DNA from: Bdellovibrionaceae bacterium UBA6502 | GTDB lineage: Bacteria > Bdellovibrionota > Bdellovibrionia > Bdellovibrionales > UBA840 | Assembly: GCA_002436415.1 (NCBI GenBank) | Contig: DJMA01000050.1 | Location: 45,543 to 109,542 of the forward strand | Reading direction: 5' to 3' | Length of the DNA: 64,000 nucleotides | Shown: positions 7,819 to 16,800 of the stretch, piece by piece | Layout: each line of letters opens with the position of its first letter | Position numbering within the stretch: the stretch's first letter is position 1 | The notes under the pieces: generated by a model | Told to the model about the DNA's origin: nothing | Databases searched by the model: none | Seen by the model: only the letters and a program-made list of their open reading frames with translations | Program-made: the position numbers and the translations under genes

Positions 7819-8577
7819 ATGGATAGATCTAGCCTACTTGGAATCATCATCGCCTTTGGTGGAATTGCTTTAGGAAACTTTTTAGAAGGTGGCCATTTTG
7901 GTGCATTGATTCAACTTACTGCTGCCATCATTGTTTTCGGCGGTACCTTGGGAGCAACTCTTCTAAACTCGACAACAAGAGATCTACGAGCCGCGAAAAA
8001 GATGCTACGTTATGCATTTCGTGATGATCATGTACCGAGCAAAGCAAAGTTAATTGAAGAAATCGTGTCTTTATCTGTTGTTGCGGCAAAAGAGGGGCCT
8101 GTAGCTCTTGAAAAGAAACTGGGAGCTTTAAGTCATCCTTATATGAAAACCGTTTTTCGTTTTGTGGTTGATGGAATCGATCCTTCTCAGATGAAAGAAA
8201 TCATGGAAGATCAAATTAGTATCGAAGAGGAGCAAAAGCTCGCAGGAGCAAAGGTTTTTGCAGACGCTGGAGCTTATGCACCAACTATTGGTATTTTGGG
8301 TGCGGTCTTAGGATTAATTCACATCATGGCAAACTTAACTGACACCAGTTCGTTGGGATCAGGTATAGCCGTTGCTTTTGTTGCCACTATATATGGAGTG
8401 GCTTCGGCTAACTTATTATTTCTTCCCATATCCAATAAAATTAAACGCAAGGTCTATGAAGAGTCTAATATTCAAGAGCTAATTCTTGCAGGAGCACTTG
8501 GGGTAACTAGAGGAATATATCCAAGTTTACTACGAGAAAAGTTATTTGCTTTTCGAGCTGGAGAACAAATTGCGTAA
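7819..8577 (+). CDS. motA: Flagellar stator protein MotA
   Basis: MotA forms the proton- or ion-conducting stator with MotB and drives flagellar rotation from the inner membrane. The 252 residues show four hydrophobic segments (about 5-22, 33-50, 150-170 and 183-203), the cytoplasmic loop between the second and third, and the conserved proline-bearing stretches GAYAPTIGILGAVLG and LLFLPISNKIK. The charged cytoplasmic segment FVVDGIDPSQMKEIMEDQI corresponds to the torque-generating region. The ATG follows CTTAGGAGAATTGCG, a clear ribosome binding site. It overlaps motB by eight bases. No other flagellar gene lies nearby, as is common for additional stator pairs in this bacterial group. Confidence 0.93.
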   Translation: MDRSSLLGIIIAFGGIALGNFLEGGHFGALIQLTAAIIVFGGTLGATLLNSTTRDLRAAKKMLRYAFRDDHVPSKAKLIEEIVSLSVVAAKEGPVALEKKLGALSHPYMKTVFRFVVDGIDPSQMKEIMEDQISIEEEQKLAGAKVFADAGAYAPTIGILGAVLGLIHIMANLTDTSSLGSGIAVAFVATIYGVASANLLFLPISNKIKRKVYEESNIQELILAGALGVTRGIYPSLLREKLFAFRAGEQIA

Positions 8578-9277
8578 GCGAAAGCATTTAGAAGAATCTG
8601 AGAATCACGAACGTTGGTTAGTCTCTTACGCAGACTTTATTACACTTTTGTTTGCCTTTTTTGTTGTTATGTACGCCATTGGTCAACAAGACATTCGCAA
8701 GGCTGAGCAGTTTCAAAAAAATGTTCGCAAGCAATTTAAAGTTTTAGTGGCTAAGGTAAAATCAGGTGGAGCAGGTTCTTCAGGAGCGGGGGGCGCGAGT
8801 GGCTTAGCCAATCCAAATGCAGGTCCTCAGGAACTCGGCGGTGCGATTAATAGTTTTTTAGAAGGTGAGATGTCAGAACGTGAAAGAACTGAGGCCATCG
8901 AAAGTTTAAGAGCTGATCCTGATGGTGTGCGAATGAGTCTTCTTAGTTCCAATTACTTCAACGAAGGCTCCTTGAAAATTAGGACAGAAGCTCTTCCTGC
9001 ATTACTAAAGATTGGTAAAGTGCTGGAAAACAGTAATCGTACGGTGATCGTTGAAGGTCATTCAAGTTCTACCAAAGATGGTTTCGGCAAAAATGCTTGG
9101 GATGTTGCCGCTATTCGGGCAAACCAAATTTTAAAATACTTTGTTAAAAACCACGGAGTTGCTGAAAATAAAATTCTGAGTGTAAGTTATGGAAGAACTC
9201 GTCCGGTTGTGGATGCTCAAGATAAGAAAAATGATCGCATCGAAATATTTATTTTAACTAAAGACCTACAGCTGTGA
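8570..9277 (+). CDS. motB: Flagellar stator protein MotB
   Basis: MotB anchors the stator to peptidoglycan. The N-terminus reads RWLVSYADFITLLFAFFVVMYA, the single membrane helix with the ion-binding aspartate (Asp22 from the chosen start). A Gly/Ser/Ala-rich linker (about residues 70-90) precedes the OmpA-like peptidoglycan-binding domain, recognised by VEGHSSS, the helix with RANQILKYF and the end YGRTRPVV. I chose TTG 8570 because GGAG lies six bases upstream; a longer frame from TTG 8546 adds eight residues within the motA gene without a ribosome binding site. The OmpA part is shorter than in E. coli and the whole protein is 235 residues. Confidence 0.92.
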   Translation: MRKRKHLEESENHERWLVSYADFITLLFAFFVVMYAIGQQDIRKAEQFQKNVRKQFKVLVAKVKSGGAGSSGAGGASGLANPNAGPQELGGAINSFLEGEMSERERTEAIESLRADPDGVRMSLLSSNYFNEGSLKIRTEALPALLKIGKVLENSNRTVIVEGHSSSTKDGFGKNAWDVAAIRANQILKYFVKNHGVAENKILSVSYGRTRPVVDAQDKKNDRIEIFILTKDLQL

Positions 9278-9382
9278 AGGGATTGGATTTTTCCTAAAAG
9301 CAAAGAGTTCTTAGTAAATTTGTCGACCCGTTTTTAAAAGACGATTTAAAAAACATAATATTTAAAAATCGATTATTGAAAA

Positions 9383-9955
9383 TCAGCGGAAAGGAATTTT
9401 TTCCCAAAGTTTCAAATCAAGACTTCCTAGCTTTAAAATAATATTTAGCTGTTTTTGCGCTTTTAGAATCAGTCTTTCCATCAACTCAATGCGACCGTGA
9501 TTTAAACTGCAAACACCAGCTTTTTTTTCTGAAGGAAGTTTCTTTAAAATCTCAAAGCTATCTTGAATTTTACCTAGCATAGATAATTCTCTTTTCTTAA
9601 GAACTGCTAAGATGACTTTGATTAAGTTCGGATTCGCCTCATAAGTCATTGTACATGAAGGACCTTTCCCAGCCTCAATTACCACATCGTATTCTAGAAG
9701 GTCTTTCAAAGTTATACTTACCAAAGCTTTTGAGATTCCTAATCTCGCCATTAGATCCTTGGCATCGAGAGGCTTGTTGGAAAGGTAGATATGAGTCCAA
9801 ATTTGACCATGGATTCTTTTAAAACCCCAATATTGAATAAACTTGCCCACTTCAAGAGCAAAGTCATTTAGCTCATCAGGAGCGATACAGCCTTTGGCTG
9901 TAGCCGTCTTCTCTGAGGGATCAGCTTGTTGGTCTACGGATTCGTCTGTCTTCAT
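9383..9955 (-). CDS. GbsR/MarR-family transcriptional regulator
   Basis: The product carries a winged helix-turn-helix of the GbsR type: the block QYWGFKRIHGQIWTHIYLSN, then PLDAKDLMARLGISKALVSITLKDLL, which is the recognition helix region. The C-terminal 90 residues are helical and probably mediate dimerisation. Relatives respond to small molecules or envelope state. The start is unclear: ATG 9955 lacks a well-placed ribosome binding site, and a TTG at 9991 would add 12 Asn/Ile-rich residues, also without one. It is monocistronic, and the 560 bases upstream are non-coding and very AT-rich, so it may control the divergent SDR-SRPBCC gene. Confidence 0.8.
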   Translation of the reverse strand: MKTDESVDQQADPSEKTATAKGCIAPDELNDFALEVGKFIQYWGFKRIHGQIWTHIYLSNKPLDAKDLMARLGISKALVSITLKDLLEYDVVIEAGKGPSCTMTYEANPNLIKVILAVLKKRELSMLGKIQDSFEILKKLPSEKKAGVCSLNHGRIELMERLILKAQKQLNIILKLGSLDLKLWEKIPFR

Positions 9956-9991
9956 ATTTATATTATTATTGATTTCCTTGTAATATAGCAA

Positions 9992-10554
9992 GTTTGCTAA
10001 AAATATAAAACAAAATGTTTATGAATCATTTATCAAAATAAACTGAAGTGTTTCAAATTAATATGATTTAATATTTCAAAAGCATTTCATTTAGTTTTCA
10101 ATTTTTGCTTTATCCTCAAAGTTTATCGGTTGTTTGTTGTGTTTTCATTATTAAAAATAAAGCAACGAATCAGATAGTAAGAAAAAAAGCTAGAAACCAA
10201 ACTTAAGCAGGTGATTAAATTGCTTCTTGGACTTTCTCTTCATACTGAACAATAAAAGAAGTTAGCACACAATAATTTGGGGAAATCTTGAATACTAAGA
10301 ATAGGCTTTATCTAACTAAAAAGCGGCTTTGAACCATAAAAAATGTTGTTTAGAAATTGAGTACTGTTTCTTCTTTTAGGTATTAGTTAATGTCTATTTA
10401 ATCAAAAGTCTATTTTAGTAAAAATCATTTTGTATCAAAATAAGATGTTAAGGACTCTTAAAACAATTCTAAGTCTTTTGTTTTATCCTGTCGAAATTCA
10501 AAAAAATTGAAATATATTTGGTATTATTAAAAGAACTCAAAAGGGAGAAGTGTC
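9992..10554. other. AT-rich intergenic region between divergent genes
   Basis: This 563-base stretch separates the GbsR-like regulator from the divergent SDR-SRPBCC gene. It is strongly AT-rich and has no convincing ORF, RNA gene or long repeat. A short inverted repeat ATTTTG-TAT-CAAAAT lies near 10427-10441. It presumably contains two promoters, but I cannot place -35/-10 boxes confidently. Confidence 0.4.
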
Positions 10555-11916
10555 TTGAAAGTTTTAGTAACGGGTGCCACTGGTTTTGTTGGGAAAAAAA
10601 TTTGCAGAAAATTGATTTTGGCAGGATATCAACTTGTCATTAGTACACGCTCAAAAAAAAGAACTGAAAAAGACTTTCCTTATCCAGCAGAAATTATTGA
10701 ATGGGATTATGCGAACCAGGACTTCGATGCAAAGCACTTAGAGGGCGTAGATTCGGTGATTCACCTTATGGGAGAGAGCATTGCCTCAGGGCGCTGGACT
10801 AGTGATAGAAAAGAGCGTCTTTACAAAAGTAGGATTGAATCAACCAATAAAATTGTGAAGGCCATTCATCAGTCACCTTCTGTTAAAAGCTTCCTTGCCG
10901 CCAGCGCGGTAGGTTATTACCCTTTTTCAGATCAAGAGGGTTTCGACGAGTCAGCAAAACCAGGTGATAGTTTTCTTGCGAATTTATGCGTTGACTGGGA
11001 GAAGGCATCTGAAAATTTACCTAGCAAGGTGCGACGCTGTGTATTTCGATTAGGTATGGTGCTGGGTCATGGCGGTGCCATGGAAAAGCTAGAAAGCTTA
11101 TTTTCATACGGCCTTACTAGTCCGCTGGGTTCAGGTAAACAATGGATGAGCTGGATAGCCATCGAAGATTTGGTCGATATCTTTTTTAAAGCCTTAACGG
11201 AAGAATCTTTCCATGGTGTTTACAATGCGGTCTCACCACACCCAGTTCGAAATAAAGAATTTCATAAAAGTTTAGCGAAGAGTTTTTCGAGACCTTTGTT
11301 ACCGAGCACGCCGAGTTTTATATTAAAAACAGTCTTAGGAGAAATGAGCCAAGTGGTTTTGGGCTCACAAAAGGTTTTGCCAAAGCGTTTATTAGAACAG
11401 GGTTTTAGCTTCCGTCGACGTACTCTAGAGGAGTGTTTTCAGCATCTTTATCCTCATGGGGCATTTACAAAAGTCGTCGAAAAAGATCTTTTCTTGGAAG
11501 GGCACGACTTATCCATATTTGATTTTTTTCAAGACGAGAAAAATTTAGACCAACTGACTCCTGATTTTTTAAACTTTAAAGTTCTAGGGAAAAACACTCC
11601 AGAAATTCAAGAAGGAACAGAAATTTATTATCGATTAAAGTTAAATGGCATTCCTTTTCGCTGGAAAACCTTGATTCGTCGCTGGGAGCCGCCTTATTTA
11701 TTTGTGGATACTCAAGAGTCAGGTCCTTACCAGGTCTGGGATCACACCCATACTTTTGAGGCCACAGATAGGGGGGTAATGGTATCTGATAAGGTCTACT
11801 GGAAGTTGCCCATTCCCTTTATTAGTCTGCCTATAGCGGGTTTTAAAGTTCGTTCTGATGTGAAAAAAATCTTTGCGTTTCGAAAACAAAAGATGGAGGA
11901 GCTCTTTGGACGATAA
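10555..11916 (+). CDS. TIGR01777-type SDR epimerase fused to an SRPBCC ligand-binding domain
   Basis: Residues 1-295 form an atypical SDR of the TIGR01777 (YfcH-like) family: GATGFVG Rossmann motif, then HLMGESIASGRWT, LAASAVGYY and the block FRLGMVLGHGGAMEKL. Residues about 305-450 form a second domain with the pattern of SRPBCC/START-like hydrophobic ligand-binding folds (HDLSIFDFFQDEKNL ... YLFVDTQESGPYQVWDHTHTF). Many YfcH-like proteins have only the first domain. No reaction is established for this family. The start is a TTG at 10555 with GGGAGAAG upstream. The stop overlaps the next gene. The fusion suggests that a lipid-like ligand is bound near the dehydrogenase; this is inference. 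Confidence 0.85.
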   Translation: MKVLVTGATGFVGKKICRKLILAGYQLVISTRSKKRTEKDFPYPAEIIEWDYANQDFDAKHLEGVDSVIHLMGESIASGRWTSDRKERLYKSRIESTNKIVKAIHQSPSVKSFLAASAVGYYPFSDQEGFDESAKPGDSFLANLCVDWEKASENLPSKVRRCVFRLGMVLGHGGAMEKLESLFSYGLTSPLGSGKQWMSWIAIEDLVDIFFKALTEESFHGVYNAVSPHPVRNKEFHKSLAKSFSRPLLPSTPSFILKTVLGEMSQVVLGSQKVLPKRLLEQGFSFRRRTLEECFQHLYPHGAFTKVVEKDLFLEGHDLSIFDFFQDEKNLDQLTPDFLNFKVLGKNTPEIQEGTEIYYRLKLNGIPFRWKTLIRRWEPPYLFVDTQESGPYQVWDHTHTFEATDRGVMVSDKVYWKLPIPFISLPIAGFKVRSDVKKIFAFRKQKMEELFGR

Positions 11917-12418
11917 AATACGAATCGGTGTTAGTTCATGTTTAATGGGTTTGGGGGTTCGCTTTGACGGAAACCACAAACATTTCCCTTGGCTTACTAA
12001 AGAGCTCTCCAAAGCCTATGAACTACAAACATTTTGCCCAGAAGTTATCATGGGCTTAGGTGTTCCGAGGCCTGCAATAGGGCTCTATATCAATGAGAAA
12101 AGCTTTGAGCTACGTCGTAATAAGGATCTGGAAAATCTATCTGAAAAAGCATTGAGCGCGTGGCAAGCTTTAAGCGATGAGCTTCTACAGTTAGATGCTT
12201 TTATTTTTAAGAGTAAATCGCCAAGCTGTGGTTTAAATAGCGCTTTTTATGACAAAATTGATGGTGATCAAACCAAAAAAACACACCAAAAAACCGACGG
12301 TTTTTTTGTTCAGTTCTTAAAAGAAATTCATCCAGATTGTTATTTGATTGATGAGAGGTCTTTAAAAGACGATAGCCAGAAAGGGCAATTTTTAGATTAT
12401 TTAAAGTCTTTGCAATAA
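11906..12418 (+). CDS. DUF523 (YbbK-like) family protein
   Basis: A 170-residue protein with all DUF523 landmarks: IGVSSCLMGLGVRFDGNHK near the N-terminus (Cys12), FCPEVIMGLGVPRPAI, and KSKSPSCGLNSAFY. The conserved cysteines suggest a metal or Fe-S ligand site, but the family has no firmly established function; some relatives are fused to DUF1722. I chose the TTG at 11906 because GGAGGA precedes it by five bases; the frame opens earlier at 11873 but without a ribosome binding site. It overlaps the upstream SDR-SRPBCC gene by 11 bases and is surely co-transcribed with it. Confidence 0.85.
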   Translation: MDDKIRIGVSSCLMGLGVRFDGNHKHFPWLTKELSKAYELQTFCPEVIMGLGVPRPAIGLYINEKSFELRRNKDLENLSEKALSAWQALSDELLQLDAFIFKSKSPSCGLNSAFYDKIDGDQTKKTHQKTDGFFVQFLKEIHPDCYLIDERSLKDDSQKGQFLDYLKSLQ

Positions 12419-12446
12419 AAAACTTAAGCTTCCAGGTCCTTTAAGG

Positions 12447-12478
12447 TTAAAACAGAGCCACTCCAAATAGAGTGGCTC
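12447..12478 (-). terminator. Terminator downstream of the 273-aa secreted protein gene
   Basis: A perfect 9-bp stem, GAGCCACTC (12455-12463) and GAGTGGCTC (12470-12478), with a six-base loop. Read on the minus strand it is followed by TGTTTTAA, so it serves the minus-strand gene; the plus side lacks a T-run. Confidence 0.7.
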
Positions 12479-12498
12479 ACACCTAAAAGCTTAAATTA

Positions 12499-13320
12499 TT
12501 ATCCACAATTTCCGGCACGCTCAGCGATGTTCTCACCAAGAATTTTTGGAAGCTCAGCTTTGCGGGCAGCTTCTAATGAGCTATGTTGACCAGCTTCAAC
12601 ACTTGAACGAACCATTTGCATACCTGCAATAATTCCATCAAGGTTTTCAAAAGTTCTAGCCACTTCTAGAGGACCGTAACCTTTGTTAGCATAAACCATG
12701 GCCAAGCCATTTGAATAAACGTTTGCAGGAGTAGTTGAAGCAAAGTTTGGAACGTTATTTGTAGAACCTAATTCTAAAGTTAAAGCTAAAACAGCCTCTT
12801 CTAAGAATTTTTTAGCGTCTTTTGACTCGCCTCTAACTTCGTTAGCAGCTTCTAATTCAGCAATAAGTTCAGGGCTTCTTAAAGTAGCAATAGCTTCTGC
12901 TAAGAAAGCAACTAAGTAAGAGTTTTTAGCGTTTTCAAGATTGCTTTTTAATTGTCTTGCAAAAGCTCCTTTTGATAATTCTTTAGTACCTAAAAGAGTA
13001 GTAAAGCTTTCACCCAGATTAGATTCAGTGATTGTTGCTTTAACTTGATTCGTTAAACCTTTTACACTGATTGATCCAGATTTAGTTACAACGCCTCTCA
13101 TACCTTCTAATGCTTTAACAACACGTTGGTCTTTAAAAGATTTTACGTTGTTAGCAGCACTATTGTACTGTTGCATAGCTTCTTGAGATTTTTTAGCCAT
13201 AAGTTCTGGGCTTCTCATTGCTTCAACGGCATTGTTTCTTTTTTCAACGGCCTTTCTTTGTGCGTGTGCTGTGCTAAAAGTTAAAGTAGCAACTGTTAGT
13301 CCTAATAAGATTTTTTTCAT
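12499..13320 (-). CDS. Secreted protein of unknown function (273 aa)
   Basis: The product has a clear signal peptide (MKKILLGLTVATLTFSTAHA, cleavage after residue 20) and is then almost entirely Ala/Glu/Lys/Leu-rich and probably helical. The motif RSPEL occurs twice (MRSPELMAKKSQEA near residue 36 and LRSPELIAELEAA near 149), hinting at a duplicated helical unit. The last residues are AGNCG with the only cysteine. The start ATG has a near-perfect ribosome binding site (AGGAGGAAAAGCT). The gene is monocistronic with its own terminator. I do not recognise the family; a periplasmic or outer-membrane associated role is likely from the signal peptide alone. Confidence 0.75.
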   Translation of the reverse strand: MKKILLGLTVATLTFSTAHAQRKAVEKRNNAVEAMRSPELMAKKSQEAMQQYNSAANNVKSFKDQRVVKALEGMRGVVTKSGSISVKGLTNQVKATITESNLGESFTTLLGTKELSKGAFARQLKSNLENAKNSYLVAFLAEAIATLRSPELIAELEAANEVRGESKDAKKFLEEAVLALTLELGSTNNVPNFASTTPANVYSNGLAMVYANKGYGPLEVARTFENLDGIIAGMQMVRSSVEAGQHSSLEAARKAELPKILGENIAERAGNCG

Positions 13321-13703
13321 TAGCTTTTCCTCCTAATAATTCAAGCTTTAAGGTACATTCACCGCACAACTATAGTGCAAAAGGAGTACCGTTTTTTTTG
13401 CTTTAGATGGCCTTATATTAAAGCTAGAAAAGCATTTTACCTAGTGAGAATCGGTGATTAGAAAAATTGACAAAAATGGTTAGACACTAGACAGATCGCG
13501 GCAAATCCCCCAAATAAACTGTTAAATATTTTGCGATTTTAGAAAAAATTTTATGAACATCAGAGCTATTTTTGCTTTCAAAATAATGCCTAATATGAAA
13601 AATAAGCTACGCTTAGAACGCTTTGTTGAAATAATTACTTAAATTAGATTTGTTGAGCAAAAGCAAAGGTAGATAGTTTTGTTTTTGTGCCTTTTGAATT
13701 CTG
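13321..13703. other. Intergenic region upstream of the 273-aa secreted protein
   Basis: This stretch contains no convincing ORF. Close to the gene (about 13360-13385) lies a small inverted repeat GCAC-TATAGTT-GTGC in the minus-strand leader. The remainder is AT-rich and probably holds the minus-strand promoter, which I cannot place with confidence. Confidence 0.35.
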
Positions 13704-13751
13704 CAAAAAAAGCTGGATCTATTATGGTTAAGAATTAGTTGATAGATCCAG
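13704..13751 (-). terminator. Second minus-strand terminator-like hairpin downstream of the giant gene
   Basis: CTGGATCTAT (13713-13722) and ATAGATCCAG (13742-13751) form a perfect 10-bp stem with a 19-base loop. On the minus strand it is followed by C and seven Ts (13705-13711). It lies about 65 bases beyond the first terminator, so it is a backup or ends a small separate transcript. Confidence 0.55.
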
Positions 13752-13810
13752 AGTAAAGAATTTAGAGTTAAAACTTATTAGTATACTGGCTTTGATGGTT
13801 TGCAAGGTTT

Positions 13811-13848
13811 TATAAAAAAATCCCTCAACCTTTTGATTGAGGGATTTT
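13811..13848 (-). terminator. Rho-independent terminator of the 1728-aa protein gene
   Basis: TCCCTCAA (13821-13828) pairs with TTGAGGGA (13837-13844), extended by AAAA/TTTT. On the minus strand it follows the stop codon at 13878 by about 30 bases and ends in a run of seven Ts. Confidence 0.85.
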
Positions 13849-13877
13849 AAGAGTTTACGAAATATTATTTGAGTGTC

Positions 13878-16800
13878 TTAGTTAAACAATCCTTCAAAGG
13901 CAGGGAACAATTTCCACCACAATTTGGAGAAATTGTTGCTGTAATCTTCCCCGTACTTCTTTTCTAACTCAAGCTGGTTACGAATCCTATCTCTCCAGTA
14001 TTGAGGGATGTCATCATTAGATAATTCATATCCAGCGGTGTTTTTACTACGACCCATTTGTCCACTAAACTTCTTTGGAAGACTCTCTAGGTACTTACTC
14101 CAGTAGTTCTTTAAGTCATTTTTAGAGATGATGTATTCAGGGCTATTACAAAGACTAGTTGAACCTGCTAGCTCCACTGGAACACCATTATCAGCGGTGT
14201 AGGCAGCAGCCAATTGACCGCGAATCTCGCATAGTCTTAGAGTAAAACTATCTAACTGGCTATATCCATCACTTACGTCAGCACCATACTGTCTTAACTT
14301 CATAAAGTACTTTTGGTAAGTTGCACCTTCTAGGTACATTGCATCTCTAATGATTTGTACGCTTTTGCTCGCAATGGCCGTTCTCATGCTAACTCGCGGA
14401 ACCGCTACATCACTGCTTTGGATTCTGATTTTACCAGATTCAAGGTTTTCTGCCTGCATGATGTTTTGTAGCATTTGTTGAGCATCCGTTGGAGCTTCAT
14501 TTTGTACGAATTCTTCAATTGGCTCATCTTTGATGTAGTCATACATTGGACGTCCACGCTCTTTTAAGAACGGGTGGCCGTCTAGCATTTCGTGCCTAAC
14601 AGCGCTTTGTGCGTTCGCTTGTTGAGCGGCGATTACAGAGAAAGCACCTTGTGGGTTCAGGGCAGCGTTTGACGGGCCAACCACAAGTAGGTCAAAGATT
14701 TTACCAAAAAGCTCTTGGTTGCTCTCGATGTTAAACTGCTCTTGTAAAGCTTCAGGGCTTGCGGTTGCCGGGCTCAAAGGCTCTTTACCTTCTACTTCAA
14801 AGTTTTTAACCCATTCATCAAGACCGATTTTCTCTAATCTATGAGGAATATCATTGTCTTCCTCTTCAGCCGCAATTGTTTCGATTCTATGTTGAATTTG
14901 GTCAACATCACATTGGTGATTCTTTTCAATTTTTGTATACACAAAAACATCATCGTTTTTATCGTATCTACGATAGAAGCGATCGTCTCGGTTGTTCAAT
15001 TTAATGGTAACTATACCGTCATTTTGAGCATCAGCTGGAGCCGGATTTCTACCATGAATGTAGCAAATGGCAGAGTTGTAGCTTTCCTCGATTTTATCAA
15101 TAGCCTTATTGATTTGCTCAGAATTATAAGCTCCTCCAGTGGCTTTTGTTGCTGTGATGTAGTCTATGTAGTTCATAGTAATCGTACTGTAGGAGTCTTT
15201 TAAGAATTTTGCGTATTTTTCTACTCCATAAGCTTTGGCTCTGGCGTATTGCTCAGGCTCCTGCTTTGGATCGAAATCTGAAGGGCGTGGCAAAATGAAA
15301 CTTATAAAGCCTGTACCAACGATGAAGTCTTCGATCACGCTAAGCACAGGGCTTTCTGCACCAATGTTAATGTCGGCAAGATTCCCTTTGGCATAGGTAG
15401 CGCTAGTCTCTAAACCATCACCAGAACCTTGTTCGGCCTCGATAGTCCAACCAAGTGTATCCATAATTCCCCACTTAGGACTTAGTCCATTGAAGAATAA
15501 GTAGTTCATGGCCGAAACGGCTCGGCTGAATTTAGAGTTAGCTTGGTGACTTTCTCTAGTGAAAACAGGAGCCATGATGTCGCGATAGAAACTCTTCATA
15601 TTGTGCTCAGCTTCTTCGTAAACACTTTCCATGGAGTCAGAAGCACAATTTTTACCGATATTTTCAAGCTTTTGAGCGCCTGATTTACAGAAAACTTCTT
15701 TCGTTAAATAATCGCTCATAGTGATCTTATTGTAATTGCTGCTACTGTCACCAATTTCCCATGCTAAGTCAGAACCACCACCAAGGTGTAACTCAGGTCT
15801 TTTGAATCTTAAAATGATTTCAAAAATACTCATTAATTCCGTCTTAGTTGGTTTTCCAGCAGCGTTAAACTCCACCGGCACCTTCCAGCGAACGCTTGTT
15901 AAAGGGTGATAGAATGCCTTTGCACCGTAAGTTGGTTTACCTGCATAGTCAGAACCAGTTACTGTAGCTGAAGCACCGACTTCCGCAATGTTCATATCTA
16001 ATTCCATATTGCGACCTAATTCAGGATTAAAACCTAAATTACTAATTGTCACACGTGGATATTCAAATTCTGGTGAATAACCCCAAGGAACATTAAATAC
16101 ATCGCCACTTTCAGGACTAGGTCCGAAAGCCATACCATAAAGCATTCTCTCGGCGGTACCATTTCTAAAGTAAATGAAATGCTCGTCCTTAGGGTTACCA
16201 GATAAGTTTTCTGGAGATTTAATTTTAAAAGCATAAGCTGCATTGGAAAGACCATCTAGATTGTGTTGGCCTAATTCAGTTTGCCATTCCATAAAATCGA
16301 ATTCATCAAAAGCAGAGCTACGACCACGTTCTGCCGTATTCAGGATACTCAGATAGTTGTCAAAGATGTTGCGTGATTCTTCATGCAATGAATAGTAAGC
16401 AGGGTAGTTTAGAAGGTTAAAGAAAAACTCGTCCGTAAGAGGAAGTTCTTTGTTATCTTCAGCAGCCATAATTTGTCTGTCTCTAGCAAAGTCCATAGCT
16501 GTTTCAAAGTTAGTGTACATTTCCTGAGTACTTACGTAATTCAAAGTAAACTTATCCATGAACCTTGATAGGCCTTGATAGTTATTATTGAAATTTTCTA
16601 ATTGTACATAACGGTATTGAAACTTCGCATCTCCATAGTCGCGAAAGATTCTAAAAAAGTCTTCTAATTCACGGTCATCTCTACTGTTCCAGTATCTAGA
16701 GAATGCAGTGGATAGCTCAAAGCTTGCCGTAGTGCTGCCACCGTTAAATAGCGACTTAGCAAATGGTTTTGCTAATGACCAAAGGCTACTTGCTTCGGAA

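Noticed and set aside
12501..13240. RSPEL repeats as evidence of a large repeat protein
   Set aside because: Only two copies, more than 100 residues apart, so duplication is possible but not established.
14841..15203. Plus-strand open frame of 120 codons inside the giant gene
   Set aside because: It lies antisense to a continuous 1728-codon gene, has low-complexity hydrophobic composition and no ribosome binding site.
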